From G963668435 sp963668435 (lineage in GTDB: Bacteria > Latescibacterota > Latescibacteria > Latescibacterales > Latescibacteraceae), in contig CAXXSC010000008.1 of the NCBI GenBank assembly GCA_963668435.2, positions 1,426,001 to 1,490,000 on the forward strand: a stretch of DNA of 64,000 nucleotides, in the 5' to 3' direction. Below are positions 49,601 to 58,049 of this stretch, in pieces. The notes beneath the pieces were generated by a model. It was not told where the DNA came from, ran no database searches, and worked only from the letters and a program-made list of their open reading frames with translations. Numbering within the stretch: the first letter of the stretch is position 1; each line of letters opens with the position of its first letter. The position numbers were made by a program, and so were the translations under genes.

Positions 49601-51061
49601 GACATAAAATATCCCCGCACTGTCCATTCGCCGCTCCCAATTATAATACGGGCCACCAGTATGCATGTTATCGCAGTAGAGACCGTCGAACGATCCACCG
49701 GCATCTATGAGCATGACACCGCTATTAAATCCATCTGTCTGCCCGGCAAAGAAGAAATTGCCGATTCCGGTGCCGTCCGGACCGAGAAGTGCAAACGACC
49801 GTGGGGAATTGTAATCATATATCCCGTTTACAGAGAAAAGATTGCTGTCGGCATTGAGCGAATACTTATAGGCAAAAACATTATAATCGTTACAAACCCA
49901 TTTCTTATCTGCATCTTCCTCATAATTTTTGTCGAGAACATAATCACCGTTGCCGTTGCTCCAGACAAAGAAGTCTCTGACCTCGCCCGATTCGATAAAA
50001 CGCACGGGATCGACCATTTGAACCATACAGCTTGCATGAGAATTGAGCAGGACCCTCGTGTCCCGCAGGTAAAAATTATTCGGTCCGCCATTCATCTGCG
50101 CATCATGTTGAAAATCATACGCCGAACTCCACCAGGACGTGAGATCGATTTCATGCAGCAGGACACCGTCGCTGTCATAAATATAGAACTGGGCATCGGG
50201 CTCTTCCGAAGCCGTGTGGTTATCGTCGGTTGTGTAAAGATAGGGTTCATCATATATCACACCGGCGGAGCTTCCTTGGGTTGCGATTTTCGTTGCATAA
50301 GGCGCCTCGGCACCCCAATCCATGATAAACTCCGCATCGCCGCCGGGCACAAAACGGTATTTCTGAATGGAAGACATCTTCTCGGTTTGATTGTGGGTAA
50401 ACGTGAACATGATATTCGGATCATTCGGAATAAGAGCCGGTTCGCCTTCAGTTCGCCACCCTTTCTCAAAAGACAGCGTCGTTGTGCTCAAAAGAGACTC
50501 GTCATGAGGATCGCTACCGACATTCCAGCGGGTATTGTATCGGTACCAGATTGGATTTGCCAGGGGAAGGCCGTCCCCGTCAAGCTCCTGAATGGCGGTG
50601 TATATATCGACACCCCATTTCCAATACACATGTTCGCTCATCATCTGTTTCTTGCTGACATTGTCGAATCCCCATAAATAATAAGTATATTCACCCGGAC
50701 TTGCGGCAGCACCGTCCTGATCGCAGCCATCCCAGGTAACAACATGCGAACCAGGCTCGAACTGATACGGTGTTGAATAATAAAGGCAGGTATCGACCTT
50801 GTTGACATAATGCCAGTCAAGATAGCCGTTCTCGATATCGGCGATCTCGCGGGCTTTGTCTTTCGTGTAAATGGCATACACGAGCTGAACCGGCGTTCCG
50901 CTTACAGTTACAGGAATCTCGACCCCCTCGCCACTGAAATCGTAGCGTATAACATCCTCGCCTGTTATTTTCAGAAGTGTCGGTGAAAAATCATCGGCGA
51001 AAAGCAGTGTGGCGGCCAAAACGAAAAGAATGGTAAGTGGCAGTATCAGCCGTATCTTCAT
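46679..51061 (-). CDS. Giant secreted protein: arylsulfotransferase-like N-part, Ig repeats, propeller, type IX tail
   Basis: 1460 residues. Signal at 1-22. The 30-500 segment has a FlgD-like fold (GSHVVTWDGCDQDGA) then an arylsulfotransferase-like part (EIDLTSWWSSAYDFQHDAQ). Three Ig-like repeats of ~93 residues follow (about 505, 595 and 690; EYSADNG motif in each), then a Reg_prop/beta-propeller (about 800-1077; repeated SLWIGTDDGLCRYDG-type units), then three more repeats (about 1083, 1177, 1270). The last ~85 residues are a FlgD-like/type IX secretion sorting domain (NSPNPFNPST near 1380, GIYLCRIHAG). Predicted to be exported to the surface. Ribosome site GGGAGG. Confidence 0.8.
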   Translation of the reverse strand: MKIRLILPLTILFVLAATLLFADDFSPTLLKITGEDVIRYDFSGEGVEIPVTVSGTPVQLVYAIYTKDKAREIADIENGYLDWHYVNKVDTCLYYSTPYQFEPGSHVVTWDGCDQDGAAASPGEYTYYLWGFDNVSKKQMMSEHVYWKWGVDIYTAIQELDGDGLPLANPIWYRYNTRWNVGSDPHDESLLSTTTLSFEKGWRTEGEPALIPNDPNIMFTFTHNQTEKMSSIQKYRFVPGGDAEFIMDWGAEAPYATKIATQGSSAGVIYDEPYLYTTDDNHTASEEPDAQFYIYDSDGVLLHEIDLTSWWSSAYDFQHDAQMNGGPNNFYLRDTRVLLNSHASCMVQMVDPVRFIESGEVRDFFVWSNGNGDYVLDKNYEEDADKKWVCNDYNVFAYKYSLNADSNLFSVNGIYDYNSPRSFALLGPDGTGIGNFFFAGQTDGFNSGVMLIDAGGSFDGLYCDNMHTGGPYYNWERRMDSAGIFYVAQDSFRGRVVQGSDYISIKTPEKGERVAAGLEYTIRWYASNIGTVRVEYSADNGANWTLIDESADATSGVYRWQVPDTTSSECLIRLTDTDNQNVQAMSRGTFSICQPFVEVLEPSAGKVFKSWQIVDVTWDYIGVEKINLEYSADNGLSWHIFAAEVNASEKKAEWVVPEQASDEYLLRISDSSNPEVADIIDDTIAVQSSFVKLINPNGGEIIDSRLVIIRLNMSNDISAIDLYYSIDEGVTWRLIAENVPSGTKPLWSVPVVESSGCLLKVVSSENDLVSDISDTFFSIKPSQWWYCGWTTWRERTGLVDDTIDAVCADNKGSVWISTDGAGVSYYDGLEWKNYTEENTGVDLCCACGIVVDHDDVAWFVKSNGGLVSYDGKTWQSHYGGPRDGRDIVVDKENNLWIGSGSSGIWRYDRSQWTNWSSKNSPIKNATPQNLAVGADNTIWIAYRHGYDVGVANFNGETLTHFGLDDGLPNNTVYCVEVDSDGSLWIGTDDGLCRYDGENWQVWKTEDGLLSNRIRSLAVDYDGVLWIGAFEGICSFDGDTFQTYTTQNSSLESDSIRDIAVDINNGKWFATNHGGVTRFSYGVGPYVRVKSPDGNELLLANSTVDIEWLYRDVESVNLEYSADNGETWTTIATGIDASLERFKWHTPAEATNGALIRVSDSSIPERNDESNLPFRISKPFVRVISPNGAEIVPEQKIYNVRWESVGIESLDLELSVDGGTTWLKKLSGIAASEGVYSWRVDAEISENCLIKLVDSADSEHNDVGDREFRIVETYIEVLSPNGGEDYTNTAGLTISWKTAGIESLKIEYSVDGGLTWNYIYSVMASKLDHYWNPMQVESRLYKVRISDASDSSISDESDGVFHYSRYVSVDSQVPEVFSVAQNSPNPFNPSTVLNFTLPETRYVSVDVYSLNGQRVARLVDDELPAGRHSVTWDAGGMSAGIYLCRIHAGMDVKTVKMMLMK

Positions 51062-51108
51062 CGATCATCCTCCCGGTAATGGTATTAAGACATGTTCACA
51101 TAATATAT

Positions 51109-51148
51109 GGTAACTTTCACCATTTGCAAGTCAAGATACGGTAACTTT
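51109..51148. repeat. Direct repeat GGTAACTTT in a divergent promoter region
   Basis: Copies at 51109-51117 and 51140-51148 are 31 bp apart, about three helical turns, between the giant gene and the transglutaminase-like gene. The spacing suits a regulator binding on one face. Confidence 0.4.
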
Positions 51149-51153
51149 TTCGC

Positions 51154-51182
51154 TTTACAGCACCGCCGCACGGCCCTATACT
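51154..51182 (+). promoter_or_regulatory. Promoter for the transglutaminase-like gene
   Basis: TTTACA at 51154-51159, 17-bp spacer, TATACT at 51177-51182, just after the second GGTAACTTT. Confidence 0.6.
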
Positions 51183-51223
51183 GAGGCATACAACAGAAAA
51201 TCCCATTGTCTGGAGGAAAAATC

Positions 51224-53398
51224 ATGTTCAGCCGCTTCACAGGGAGTAAAAGTATCAATGCAGTTCGAATGGCGTTGACATCGGCCGCACTGCTCATGAT
51301 TACATGCAGTTTCGCGCTGTCAGCCGCGGCGGCGCCAAAAACAGTAACAACCCACTGGGGCGGCAATGCCGAACTGCTGTATGACAGCGGATTCATGCAG
51401 GGGCTCATGCGGGCGGGTAACGGCGGCGTCAAACTATTCGACATGGAGCTGATCGAGAACGAAGCTCCCGGCTCCGGACACAGCGAGGCCGGTGTCTATA
51501 CTGACAAAATTTGGGGGCAGTTCCGGGCGAGAAAACTCCTCTATGTCGATGACCCACGGGCTGAAAGCGCCTGGATTGTCGTTTTCCCTCACTACAAGAG
51601 CGGAAAATACCCGCTGCGTTTCACCGTCAACGGCCATGAGAGCGCTATCCCCGCCTGGGACACCTCGAAGAACCGCGAATGGTATCGCTGGAGTGAGTTC
51701 CCCGCCGAGTGGCTGAAAAAAGGTAAAAACACCATCGACCTTTTCTGTCCGGAGGCAAAAACAGAGGAAGAGGGCTGGGAGATTTTCATCGCCCGGCAGG
51801 AGGAATTCGAGCATGGCGGCGGCGACCCGTCCGAAGTCGGAAAGACCTCATTCAAGTCAACCGATGGCGGCGAATCATGGAAAGAAAGTGCTTTCGGACC
51901 GCTTGGCAAGGTTCGCGCGGAATACTCGGTGCGTATCAGCCTAGACCGCAGTGTCAGCGACGGCTGGCTGGCAAGCCCGGTTATCGATCTCTGGCGCGGC
52001 GATTCGGATGATTTCATCGTGCCTCTCAGGGAAATCCGTAAAATGCAGGTGAGCGCCAGAGCCGAGGTGCCCGAGGGAAGCTCTGTCGAGTATTACTATA
52101 GAAAAGGCACCGAGCCCGATCCGTTCGCGAAAAGCTGGGAAGACTACCACCGCATCGGAGAAGGGGAGACTCTCGAGTTCGAGACCGGCGGCGCCGACCT
52201 GAACCGTCGTTATGTACAGTTCAAGGCTGTACTCAAAACCGAAAATCCGCTTGTTTCCCCGGTAATTCGATCGCTCGATGTCGAGGCGGAGCTGCTGGAG
52301 CGTATCCCACTGCATGAAAACATCAAGGTCGTTTCAGTCGAAAACGAGCCAATCGGCTATTCCTCGCTGGGCTGGGAATGGGAAAAACACGACCGTCCCG
52401 AATTCACTGAACTCCGCGAGCGCGAGAATCTCGACGAGGTCATTGCCGGTTCCCGCACACAGTTTGACGCGCAAGTGAAACTCCTCGACTATGTTTCAAA
52501 ACGCTGGCGTCACTCGACACCATTCCCGGAATTTCCGGGCTGGGATGCTCTCTCGATCCTCAACCGTGTGGAATCGGCCGGCGCGGGCGGCTACTGCCTG
52601 ACATTCAATAACCTGCTTGGCGGCATGTGCATGGCCTACGGCTGGCAGGCGCGCATGGTTAACTGTGTCGGCCACGAGATCATCGAGGTCTGGAACGACG
52701 ATTTCGGCAAGTGGGTTTTCCTCGACGCCGATTTTGCCAACCATTACAACTGGGATCCCGAGACCGGCGAGCCCATGAGCATGCTGGAACTTCACCGGAA
52801 ATATCTCGACTACTATTATCCCGGCAAAACCCTCGATTGGATGACGGACATGTTCAAGTGGTTCGATCCGCTGGAGGACAAGCCCCAGCCGGTCAAACGC
52901 GGTTCGCTCACCGATCACGACTATGGCAAACTCACCGGTTTCGTCAACTCGGCGTTCATGCGCCTCATACCGAGGAATAATTATTACGAGAAACCCTATC
53001 CCATGCCGGTTTCCCACGGAAGCGGCACCAACTGGCCCTGGGACGGCTATGTTAACTGGTATGACGAACGCACACCGCCGGTTCGCAAGAACAGCTGGCA
53101 CACCGACCGTCCGCAGGACATGTGGCCCGATCTCAACAAGGTTAAGGTCGACGCTGTTTCCGGTTTCGGCAATGACAGGCTGTTCCTCCGTTTCGAGACC
53201 TATACGCCCAATTTCAGTCATTTCGAGGTTGATGTCGATGATACAGGCTGGAAGAAAGTCAGCGACCGCTGGACCTGGCTGCTTCAGTCGGGCAAGAACA
53301 CGATCCGTGTCCGCGCGGTCAACAAGCTCGGCGCCAAAGGGAAACCCTCGACAGCGGTGGTCTACCACGCAAACGCGCCTTTCGCCGAGGTGAAATAA
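51224..53398 (+). CDS. Exported transglutaminase-like protein
   Basis: 724 residues from ATG 51224 (TGGAGG 7 nt upstream); the earlier TTG is behind the ribosome site. Signal peptide near 25-50 (LMITCSFALSAAAA). Residues ~430-520 show a transglutaminase-like Cys-His-Asp triad: GGYCLTFNN (Cys about 458), GHEIIEVWND (His about 483) and VFLDADFANH (Asp about 501). The N-terminal part is beta-rich, with a cellulose/carbohydrate-binding look. The gene is followed by a heparinase II/III gene, so this may process polysaccharide or its peptide link. Exact activity unknown. Confidence 0.7.
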   Translation: MFSRFTGSKSINAVRMALTSAALLMITCSFALSAAAAPKTVTTHWGGNAELLYDSGFMQGLMRAGNGGVKLFDMELIENEAPGSGHSEAGVYTDKIWGQFRARKLLYVDDPRAESAWIVVFPHYKSGKYPLRFTVNGHESAIPAWDTSKNREWYRWSEFPAEWLKKGKNTIDLFCPEAKTEEEGWEIFIARQEEFEHGGGDPSEVGKTSFKSTDGGESWKESAFGPLGKVRAEYSVRISLDRSVSDGWLASPVIDLWRGDSDDFIVPLREIRKMQVSARAEVPEGSSVEYYYRKGTEPDPFAKSWEDYHRIGEGETLEFETGGADLNRRYVQFKAVLKTENPLVSPVIRSLDVEAELLERIPLHENIKVVSVENEPIGYSSLGWEWEKHDRPEFTELRERENLDEVIAGSRTQFDAQVKLLDYVSKRWRHSTPFPEFPGWDALSILNRVESAGAGGYCLTFNNLLGGMCMAYGWQARMVNCVGHEIIEVWNDDFGKWVFLDADFANHYNWDPETGEPMSMLELHRKYLDYYYPGKTLDWMTDMFKWFDPLEDKPQPVKRGSLTDHDYGKLTGFVNSAFMRLIPRNNYYEKPYPMPVSHGSGTNWPWDGYVNWYDERTPPVRKNSWHTDRPQDMWPDLNKVKVDAVSGFGNDRLFLRFETYTPNFSHFEVDVDDTGWKKVSDRWTWLLQSGKNTIRVRAVNKLGAKGKPSTAVVYHANAPFAEVK

Positions 53399-53473
53399 AC
53401 ATTATTTTTTCTATCTGATATCATTCGAGGCCTAAAGGCTTTCATCACCTAAACTATCGGAGTTTGAACAGCA

Positions 53474-55714
53474 ATGCAGAAAACCATATTTTTGAGCATC
53501 ACCCTGAGTATCCTTCTTTTCAGTTTTTCCGCGACAGCAGCCGATATCACAACAGTTGAAGATCTCTGCCGTCTGAAACCGGAAATCGTACAAGAGCTTT
53601 TCGACCGTATTAATCTCGACTATCCGGGACTTGAGCAGGTCAAACAGGCTGTGGACAACAGCGACTGGCCAGCGGCATGTCGGGCACTTGCCGACTATTA
53701 CCGTCACAGCGACACAGCGGAAAAACTCGGTGGCGACAGCACAAGGCCACAAAGCGAACGGGGAGAAAGCGCCGACAGCATCCTTCAGGACGTTTTTACG
53801 TTCCAGAGCGTAACCGGCAAACAGCCGCGCCGGGATGACGGCGGCCTCGACTGGCTGAACCTTGGGCCGAGGAACGACCTTGAATGGGCCTATTTCCTCA
53901 ACCGTCACATGATTTTCGTTGACCTGCTCGGGGCATGGAAAGCAAGTGGTGATTCGAAATACTCACGTCATTTCGATGCCCTTATCCACGACTGGGTGCT
54001 GGCGAACCCGGCGCCGGAGGAAAGCGAGTGGACAGTCAACTGGCGTGTGCTCGAGGCAGGTCTCAGGATGGCATGGGCCTGGCCGGAATCGTTCTACGGT
54101 TTCGTTCCTTCCGAGGACATGTCGCCGACTGCGATCATCCTTATGCTCTCCAGCATTCACGGGCACGCGGATTACCTGAAAAAATACCACTGGAAAGAAC
54201 ACAACCACGCGGTCATGGAGCTTTTCGGCCTCATCAAGCTCGCCCTGTTCTGGCCGGAATTCAAGCAGTCGGAAGAATGGCTTGCCTATGGCATGAAACA
54301 TTTCAGCCACGAGCTTGAGTTCGAGGTTTACCCCGACGGTGTCCAGAACGAACTGACCAGCCATTATCACGGTGTCCCGCTTGTCTATTTTGAGGCGGTC
54401 ATGCAGCTGATGGAGAAATCCGGCAGGCCGGTCTCCAGCGATTTCAGGACCACGGTCCTCGCCATGTACAATTATTTCGCCTACACGATGCGTCCGGACG
54501 GCAACGGGCTTCTCAACAACGATTCAGACCTCGACAACAACCGTTCACGCGTGGGACGGGCCGCGGAACGCTACAATCGCGGCGACTGGTCATATATTGT
54601 CAACAACGGCGAACAGGGCACAAAACCTACCGGAAACGCCTCGATCGTTTTCCCGTGGGCCGGTGAAGTTGTCCTGCGAAACGGCTGGAGCGGCGATGCT
54701 CAGTGGGCATTTTTCGATGCCGGTCCCTGGGGCTGGTCACATCAGCACAACGACAAACTTCACCTCTCCGTTTCGGCTTACGGTCGCGATATTCTCGTGG
54801 ACAGCGGGCGGTATTGGTACAAGCCGGATGTCTGGCGGGGCTATTTCCTCTCCTCGAAAGCACACAATATCGTGCTCATCGACGGCATGGTGCAGAAACC
54901 GGACAACAAGCTGACCGACACGCCCATAACCGGCAACTATGCCCTCCTGCCTGATTTCGATTTCGTGATCAGCACATTCGACAAGGGATTCGAGTTTGAC
55001 AAGTTCAGCGAGGAATACGGCAAGGAACAGATAGCCAAGGCCAGCGGGGAAAGTGTCATCGGCAAACCGCTCGTCTCCGACACGCAGCACACGCGGGCGC
55101 TCCTCTATCTCAAGGACCGCTATTATGTTGTCGCCGACATGATCGTAACGCCGAAACCGGTCGAGGCCACCGCGCTGTGGCATTTCCATCCCGACTGCAC
55201 CGTGGTCAGCGAGAGAGGTTCGGTTGCCTCCACGGATAAAGGCGAGGGCAATGTCAGAATCGTTCCGGCTGTTTCCAGGGGCTGGAAAGTCGCGTTAAGC
55301 AAGGGGCAGGAGCCGCCCGATATTCAGGGCTGGTACAGTGTCAGGTACAATGAGAAAGAAGCTGAAAGTGTCGCGTCATTCAGCCGCCGCGTGAACGACC
55401 GGGAGGTTTTCGCGTGGGTGATAGTGCCGGGCAGGGGCAAGGTCGCGGAACCAAAAGTTTCAGTACTCGATTCCCCCAAAGGCTCGATCCGCCTCAGTGT
55501 CGCGCTTCCTGGCGAAAAAGCGACCGAGATTGCGCTACGGCTCGACAGTTCCTCTCCGATCCCGTTTGGCAAGGGCCTTATGCTCGACGGATACTGCGGG
55601 ATTGTCGATCCTGACGGCACAGTTCACGCAGCACTGGGAGCGGTACGCGACAGGAGCGGCGCAGTCAAGGCCAGTCATGCATTCGAGGCACATGACCCGG
55701 TTAAAAGACGGTAA
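53474..55714 (+). CDS. Heparinase II/III-family polysaccharide lyase
   Basis: 746 residues. Signal peptide at 1-23 (SITLSILLFSFSATAA). N-terminal (alpha/alpha) toroid (about 30-390), then a beta-sandwich domain. GWSHQHNDKLHLSVSAYGRD (near 420) is the family signature. Members cut uronic-acid-containing polysaccharides (heparan, alginate, glycuronan) by beta-elimination. Its neighbours are the transglutaminase-like gene (75-bp gap) and, downstream on the other strand, a sugar transporter. Family PL12, PL15, PL17 or PL21 cannot be told apart by eye. Confidence 0.85.
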   Translation: MQKTIFLSITLSILLFSFSATAADITTVEDLCRLKPEIVQELFDRINLDYPGLEQVKQAVDNSDWPAACRALADYYRHSDTAEKLGGDSTRPQSERGESADSILQDVFTFQSVTGKQPRRDDGGLDWLNLGPRNDLEWAYFLNRHMIFVDLLGAWKASGDSKYSRHFDALIHDWVLANPAPEESEWTVNWRVLEAGLRMAWAWPESFYGFVPSEDMSPTAIILMLSSIHGHADYLKKYHWKEHNHAVMELFGLIKLALFWPEFKQSEEWLAYGMKHFSHELEFEVYPDGVQNELTSHYHGVPLVYFEAVMQLMEKSGRPVSSDFRTTVLAMYNYFAYTMRPDGNGLLNNDSDLDNNRSRVGRAAERYNRGDWSYIVNNGEQGTKPTGNASIVFPWAGEVVLRNGWSGDAQWAFFDAGPWGWSHQHNDKLHLSVSAYGRDILVDSGRYWYKPDVWRGYFLSSKAHNIVLIDGMVQKPDNKLTDTPITGNYALLPDFDFVISTFDKGFEFDKFSEEYGKEQIAKASGESVIGKPLVSDTQHTRALLYLKDRYYVVADMIVTPKPVEATALWHFHPDCTVVSERGSVASTDKGEGNVRIVPAVSRGWKVALSKGQEPPDIQGWYSVRYNEKEAESVASFSRRVNDREVFAWVIVPGRGKVAEPKVSVLDSPKGSIRLSVALPGEKATEIALRLDSSSPIPFGKGLMLDGYCGIVDPDGTVHAALGAVRDRSGAVKASHAFEAHDPVKRR

Positions 55715-55798
55715 CGACTGCTGGATGCAGATAGTAAACCAGAACTGAAACAAAACACTGCATTTCCAGTCAGACAGATATTGACGCTATGATGCAAA

Positions 55799-55830
55799 GA
55801 AAAAGGCTCCGGTAATCCGGAGCCTTTTTC
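55799..55830. terminator. Bidirectional terminator between the lyase and MFS genes
   Basis: AAAAAGGCTCCGG at 55800-55812 pairs perfectly with CCGGAGCCTTTTT at 55817-55829 around TAAT, and both arms carry A/T runs. Confidence 0.9.
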
Positions 55831-55849
55831 AATGATATTGATACGTGTA

Positions 55850-57184
55850 TCAATCGTTTGTAATACCAAGCTTGCGCTGCATTTCCTCGAGGGTAAAACC
55901 CTTGGTCTCCGGGAAAATTGAGAGGACGACGAAGAACTGGATCGCCATCATGACCGAGAAGAACACGAAGGGATAGCCGCCGGAAATCTCGGCGAATTTC
56001 GGGAAAGACCACGACATGGCGGCACACATGAACCAGTGGGTGAAACTTCCCAGCGCCTGGCCTTTCGCGCGGACACGGTTGGGGAAAATCTCGGAGAGAT
56101 AAACCCAGATCACAGCGCCCTGCGATACGGCGAATGAGCCGATATAAGCGACAAGCAGCCATACGAGGTACTTCTGACCTGTCCCGGTCAGGAAAATTGC
56201 AGCGACACCGGCAAGAGCGAGCGCACAGCCGACAGAACCGACAAGCAGCAGGACCTTGCGTCCGACCTTGTCGATAATGCTCATGGCGATTATGGTAGCG
56301 AAGAGATTCGTCGCACCGATAGCAACTGCCTGAAGGTCGCCCGAGACCTTGTCGAAACCGGCAGCGCTGAAAATATCGTTGAGATAGTAAAGAAGGGCAT
56401 TGATGCCGGAAAGCTGGTTGAACATGGCAATGGCGACAGCGAGAATGATCGGGCGGGTATACATTTTCTTGAACAGGGGATCGTCCGCATGGCCGTGTTC
56501 GGCATCGATGGAGGCGACGATGTCACGAACCTCCTCGTCGACACGCTCCTCACCGACAGCCATCAGAACCTCGCGCGCCTCATCGACACGGCCTTTCTTG
56601 GCCAGCCAGCGGGGACTGCGCGGAATGAATCCGAGCATCAGGAAAAAGAGTGCCGCGGGAATGGACTCGACACCGAATTTCCAGCGCCATTCAAGTGCGC
56701 CAAGATTCATGAGACCGAGCACATAATTGGAAAAATAAGCGACGAGGATACCGAAAACGATGTTGAACTGGAAAAACCCAACGAGCCGTCCGCGCCACTT
56801 GGCTGGCGCTATTTCAGCGATATACATGGGACCAAGCACCGAGGCGCCGCCCACGCCGAGACCGCCAATTAGCCTGAAAGTTAGCAGGGAGTAGAAATCC
56901 CAGGATATGGCGCATCCCACCGCGGAGATGAAAAAGAGCGCGCCCATGAGTTTGAGCATGCTCCGCCTTCCATAGGTGTCGCCGGGCTTGCCCACCAGAA
57001 AAGAACCGATGATCGTACCGATGAGAGCCGAAGCGACCATGAAACCGAGCATACCAGCCGAAAGCTGGAAAAGATCGCGGACCGCACTGGTGCACCCGGC
57101 AATAACAGCGGTGTCGAAACCGAAAAGCAGGCCGCCGAGAGCGGCGACAATTGTGCTTTTCACAAGATTGACGTTAAGTTTCAT
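55850..57184 (-). CDS. MFS sugar:H+ symporter (sugar porter family)
   Basis: 444 residues, twelve predicted membrane helices. FGFDTAVIAG at the start, GRRSMLKLMGALFF, RLIGGLGVGGASVLGPMYI, EIAPAKWRGRLVGF in the first half and PETKGFTLEEMQ at the end match the SP family (XylE/GalP-like). The loop near residues 205-225 (VDEEVRDIVASIDAE) is the intracellular helical part. Its position next to lyase and epimerase genes suggests uptake of a released mono- or disaccharide. GGAG precedes the ATG. Confidence 0.92.
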   Translation of the reverse strand: MKLNVNLVKSTIVAALGGLLFGFDTAVIAGCTSAVRDLFQLSAGMLGFMVASALIGTIIGSFLVGKPGDTYGRRSMLKLMGALFFISAVGCAISWDFYSLLTFRLIGGLGVGGASVLGPMYIAEIAPAKWRGRLVGFFQFNIVFGILVAYFSNYVLGLMNLGALEWRWKFGVESIPAALFFLMLGFIPRSPRWLAKKGRVDEAREVLMAVGEERVDEEVRDIVASIDAEHGHADDPLFKKMYTRPIILAVAIAMFNQLSGINALLYYLNDIFSAAGFDKVSGDLQAVAIGATNLFATIIAMSIIDKVGRKVLLLVGSVGCALALAGVAAIFLTGTGQKYLVWLLVAYIGSFAVSQGAVIWVYLSEIFPNRVRAKGQALGSFTHWFMCAAMSWSFPKFAEISGGYPFVFFSVMMAIQFFVVLSIFPETKGFTLEEMQRKLGITND

Positions 57185-57488
57185 CTAACACTCCGAATGG
57201 TAAACGTAAAGGTATGCCTTGAAACAGCACGGAATTTTCATCTAAAAAAAATAGCCCTTTCACACAAACAAAACAAGGCAATTTTGAACGCCAGGCATAT
57301 TGCACCGACTGGCCAGAAAGACAAAAGAGCCTGCCCGGCAGAAATAAAGTTCAACAGTTTTTCATAATATTATTGTTTTTGAGGTAATATATGTATATAT
57401 ATTTAAGAGGCGTTAAAAAAGAACAGGCTTAAATCATAAAAAAAACTAAAATAATACGAAAATACCTGAATAAAAGCACAAAAAGTGA
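57185..57488. other. AT-rich gap between MFS and cold-shock genes
   Basis: About 300 bp with no convincing gene. It contains an alternating TA stretch (near 57390-57403) and A-tracts that suggest bent DNA. Promoters for the divergent MFS gene are expected here but none is clear. Confidence 0.5.
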
Positions 57489-57517
57489 TTGACTTTCAAA
57501 ATCACTTTGGTTATACT
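57489..57517 (+). promoter_or_regulatory. Promoter for the cold-shock gene
   Basis: TTGACT at 57489-57494, 17-bp spacer, TATACT at 57512-57517; start of transcription near 57524, leaving a leader of about 145 nt. Confidence 0.75.
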
Positions 57518-57597
57518 ACTTTTTCATATTAGGGTATTAGCAGATAATAATGCTCTTTACTGCCTTGATATTATAGAAGTGGGGAATGTGGTTTTTC

Positions 57598-57660
57598 AAG
57601 CCCTCGGCCGGATTCCCCGATAAGATGAGGGTGAGCAGGGGCGTCAGCCCGAAAAGTAGG
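57598..57660 (+). other. Foldable leader of the cold-shock gene
   Basis: CCCTC (57602 region) can pair with GAGGG downstream of GATAAGAT, and GGGC/GCCC around GTCA follows before the ribosome site. Long folded leaders that rearrange with temperature are known for cspA-type genes, so a similar role is plausible. Confidence 0.35.
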
Positions 57661-57670
57661 AGTAGCATTA

Positions 57671-57874
57671 ATGCCGACAGGAAGAGTCAAGTGGTTCAAC
57701 GAGCAGAAAGGTTTTGGCTTCATTATCCCCGATGACGGCAGTGAAGACCTTTTTGTCCACTATTCCAGCATTCAGGGAGACGGTTTCCGTACCCTCCAGG
57801 AAGAGCAGGAAGTCGAGTTTGAAAAGGGCGAAGGCCAGAAGGGCCCGCAGGCCATGAACGTTCGCGTTATCTAA
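57671..57874 (+). CDS. Cold-shock protein (CspA family)
   Basis: 67 residues, one cold-shock domain. Both RNA-binding motifs are present: KGFGFI (RNP1-like) and LFVHYSSI (RNP2-like), with W10 and surface aromatics conserved. GTAGGAG precedes the ATG. An RNA chaperone made at low temperature or constitutively. The long leader is typical of regulated family members. Confidence 0.95.
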   Translation: MPTGRVKWFNEQKGFGFIIPDDGSEDLFVHYSSIQGDGFRTLQEEQEVEFEKGEGQKGPQAMNVRVI

Positions 57875-57897
57875 CGCTCGGCTCACCGAATGCATTT

Positions 57898-57931
57898 AAG
57901 AGCCCCCTCATTTCGAGGGGGCTCTTTTTTT
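57898..57931 (+). terminator. Intrinsic terminator after the cold-shock gene
   Basis: AAGAGCCCCCTC at 57898-57909 pairs with GAGGGGGCTCTT at 57915-57926, loop ATTTC, then TTTTT. Confidence 0.9.
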
Positions 57932-58049
57932 ATGATCCCCCCCTTAAGGCATGTTCATTCACTGTGACGGCTGTCACTGCCAGATGGATATCCCCTCTTA
58001 TATATTGCCGAAAAGCGATATTCGACAATTTAAACCCAGGAGGATATTC

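Noticed and set aside
49661..50677. Plus-strand frame of 338 codons
   Set aside because: It is antisense to the giant secreted protein with repeats and a sorting domain; no own motif.
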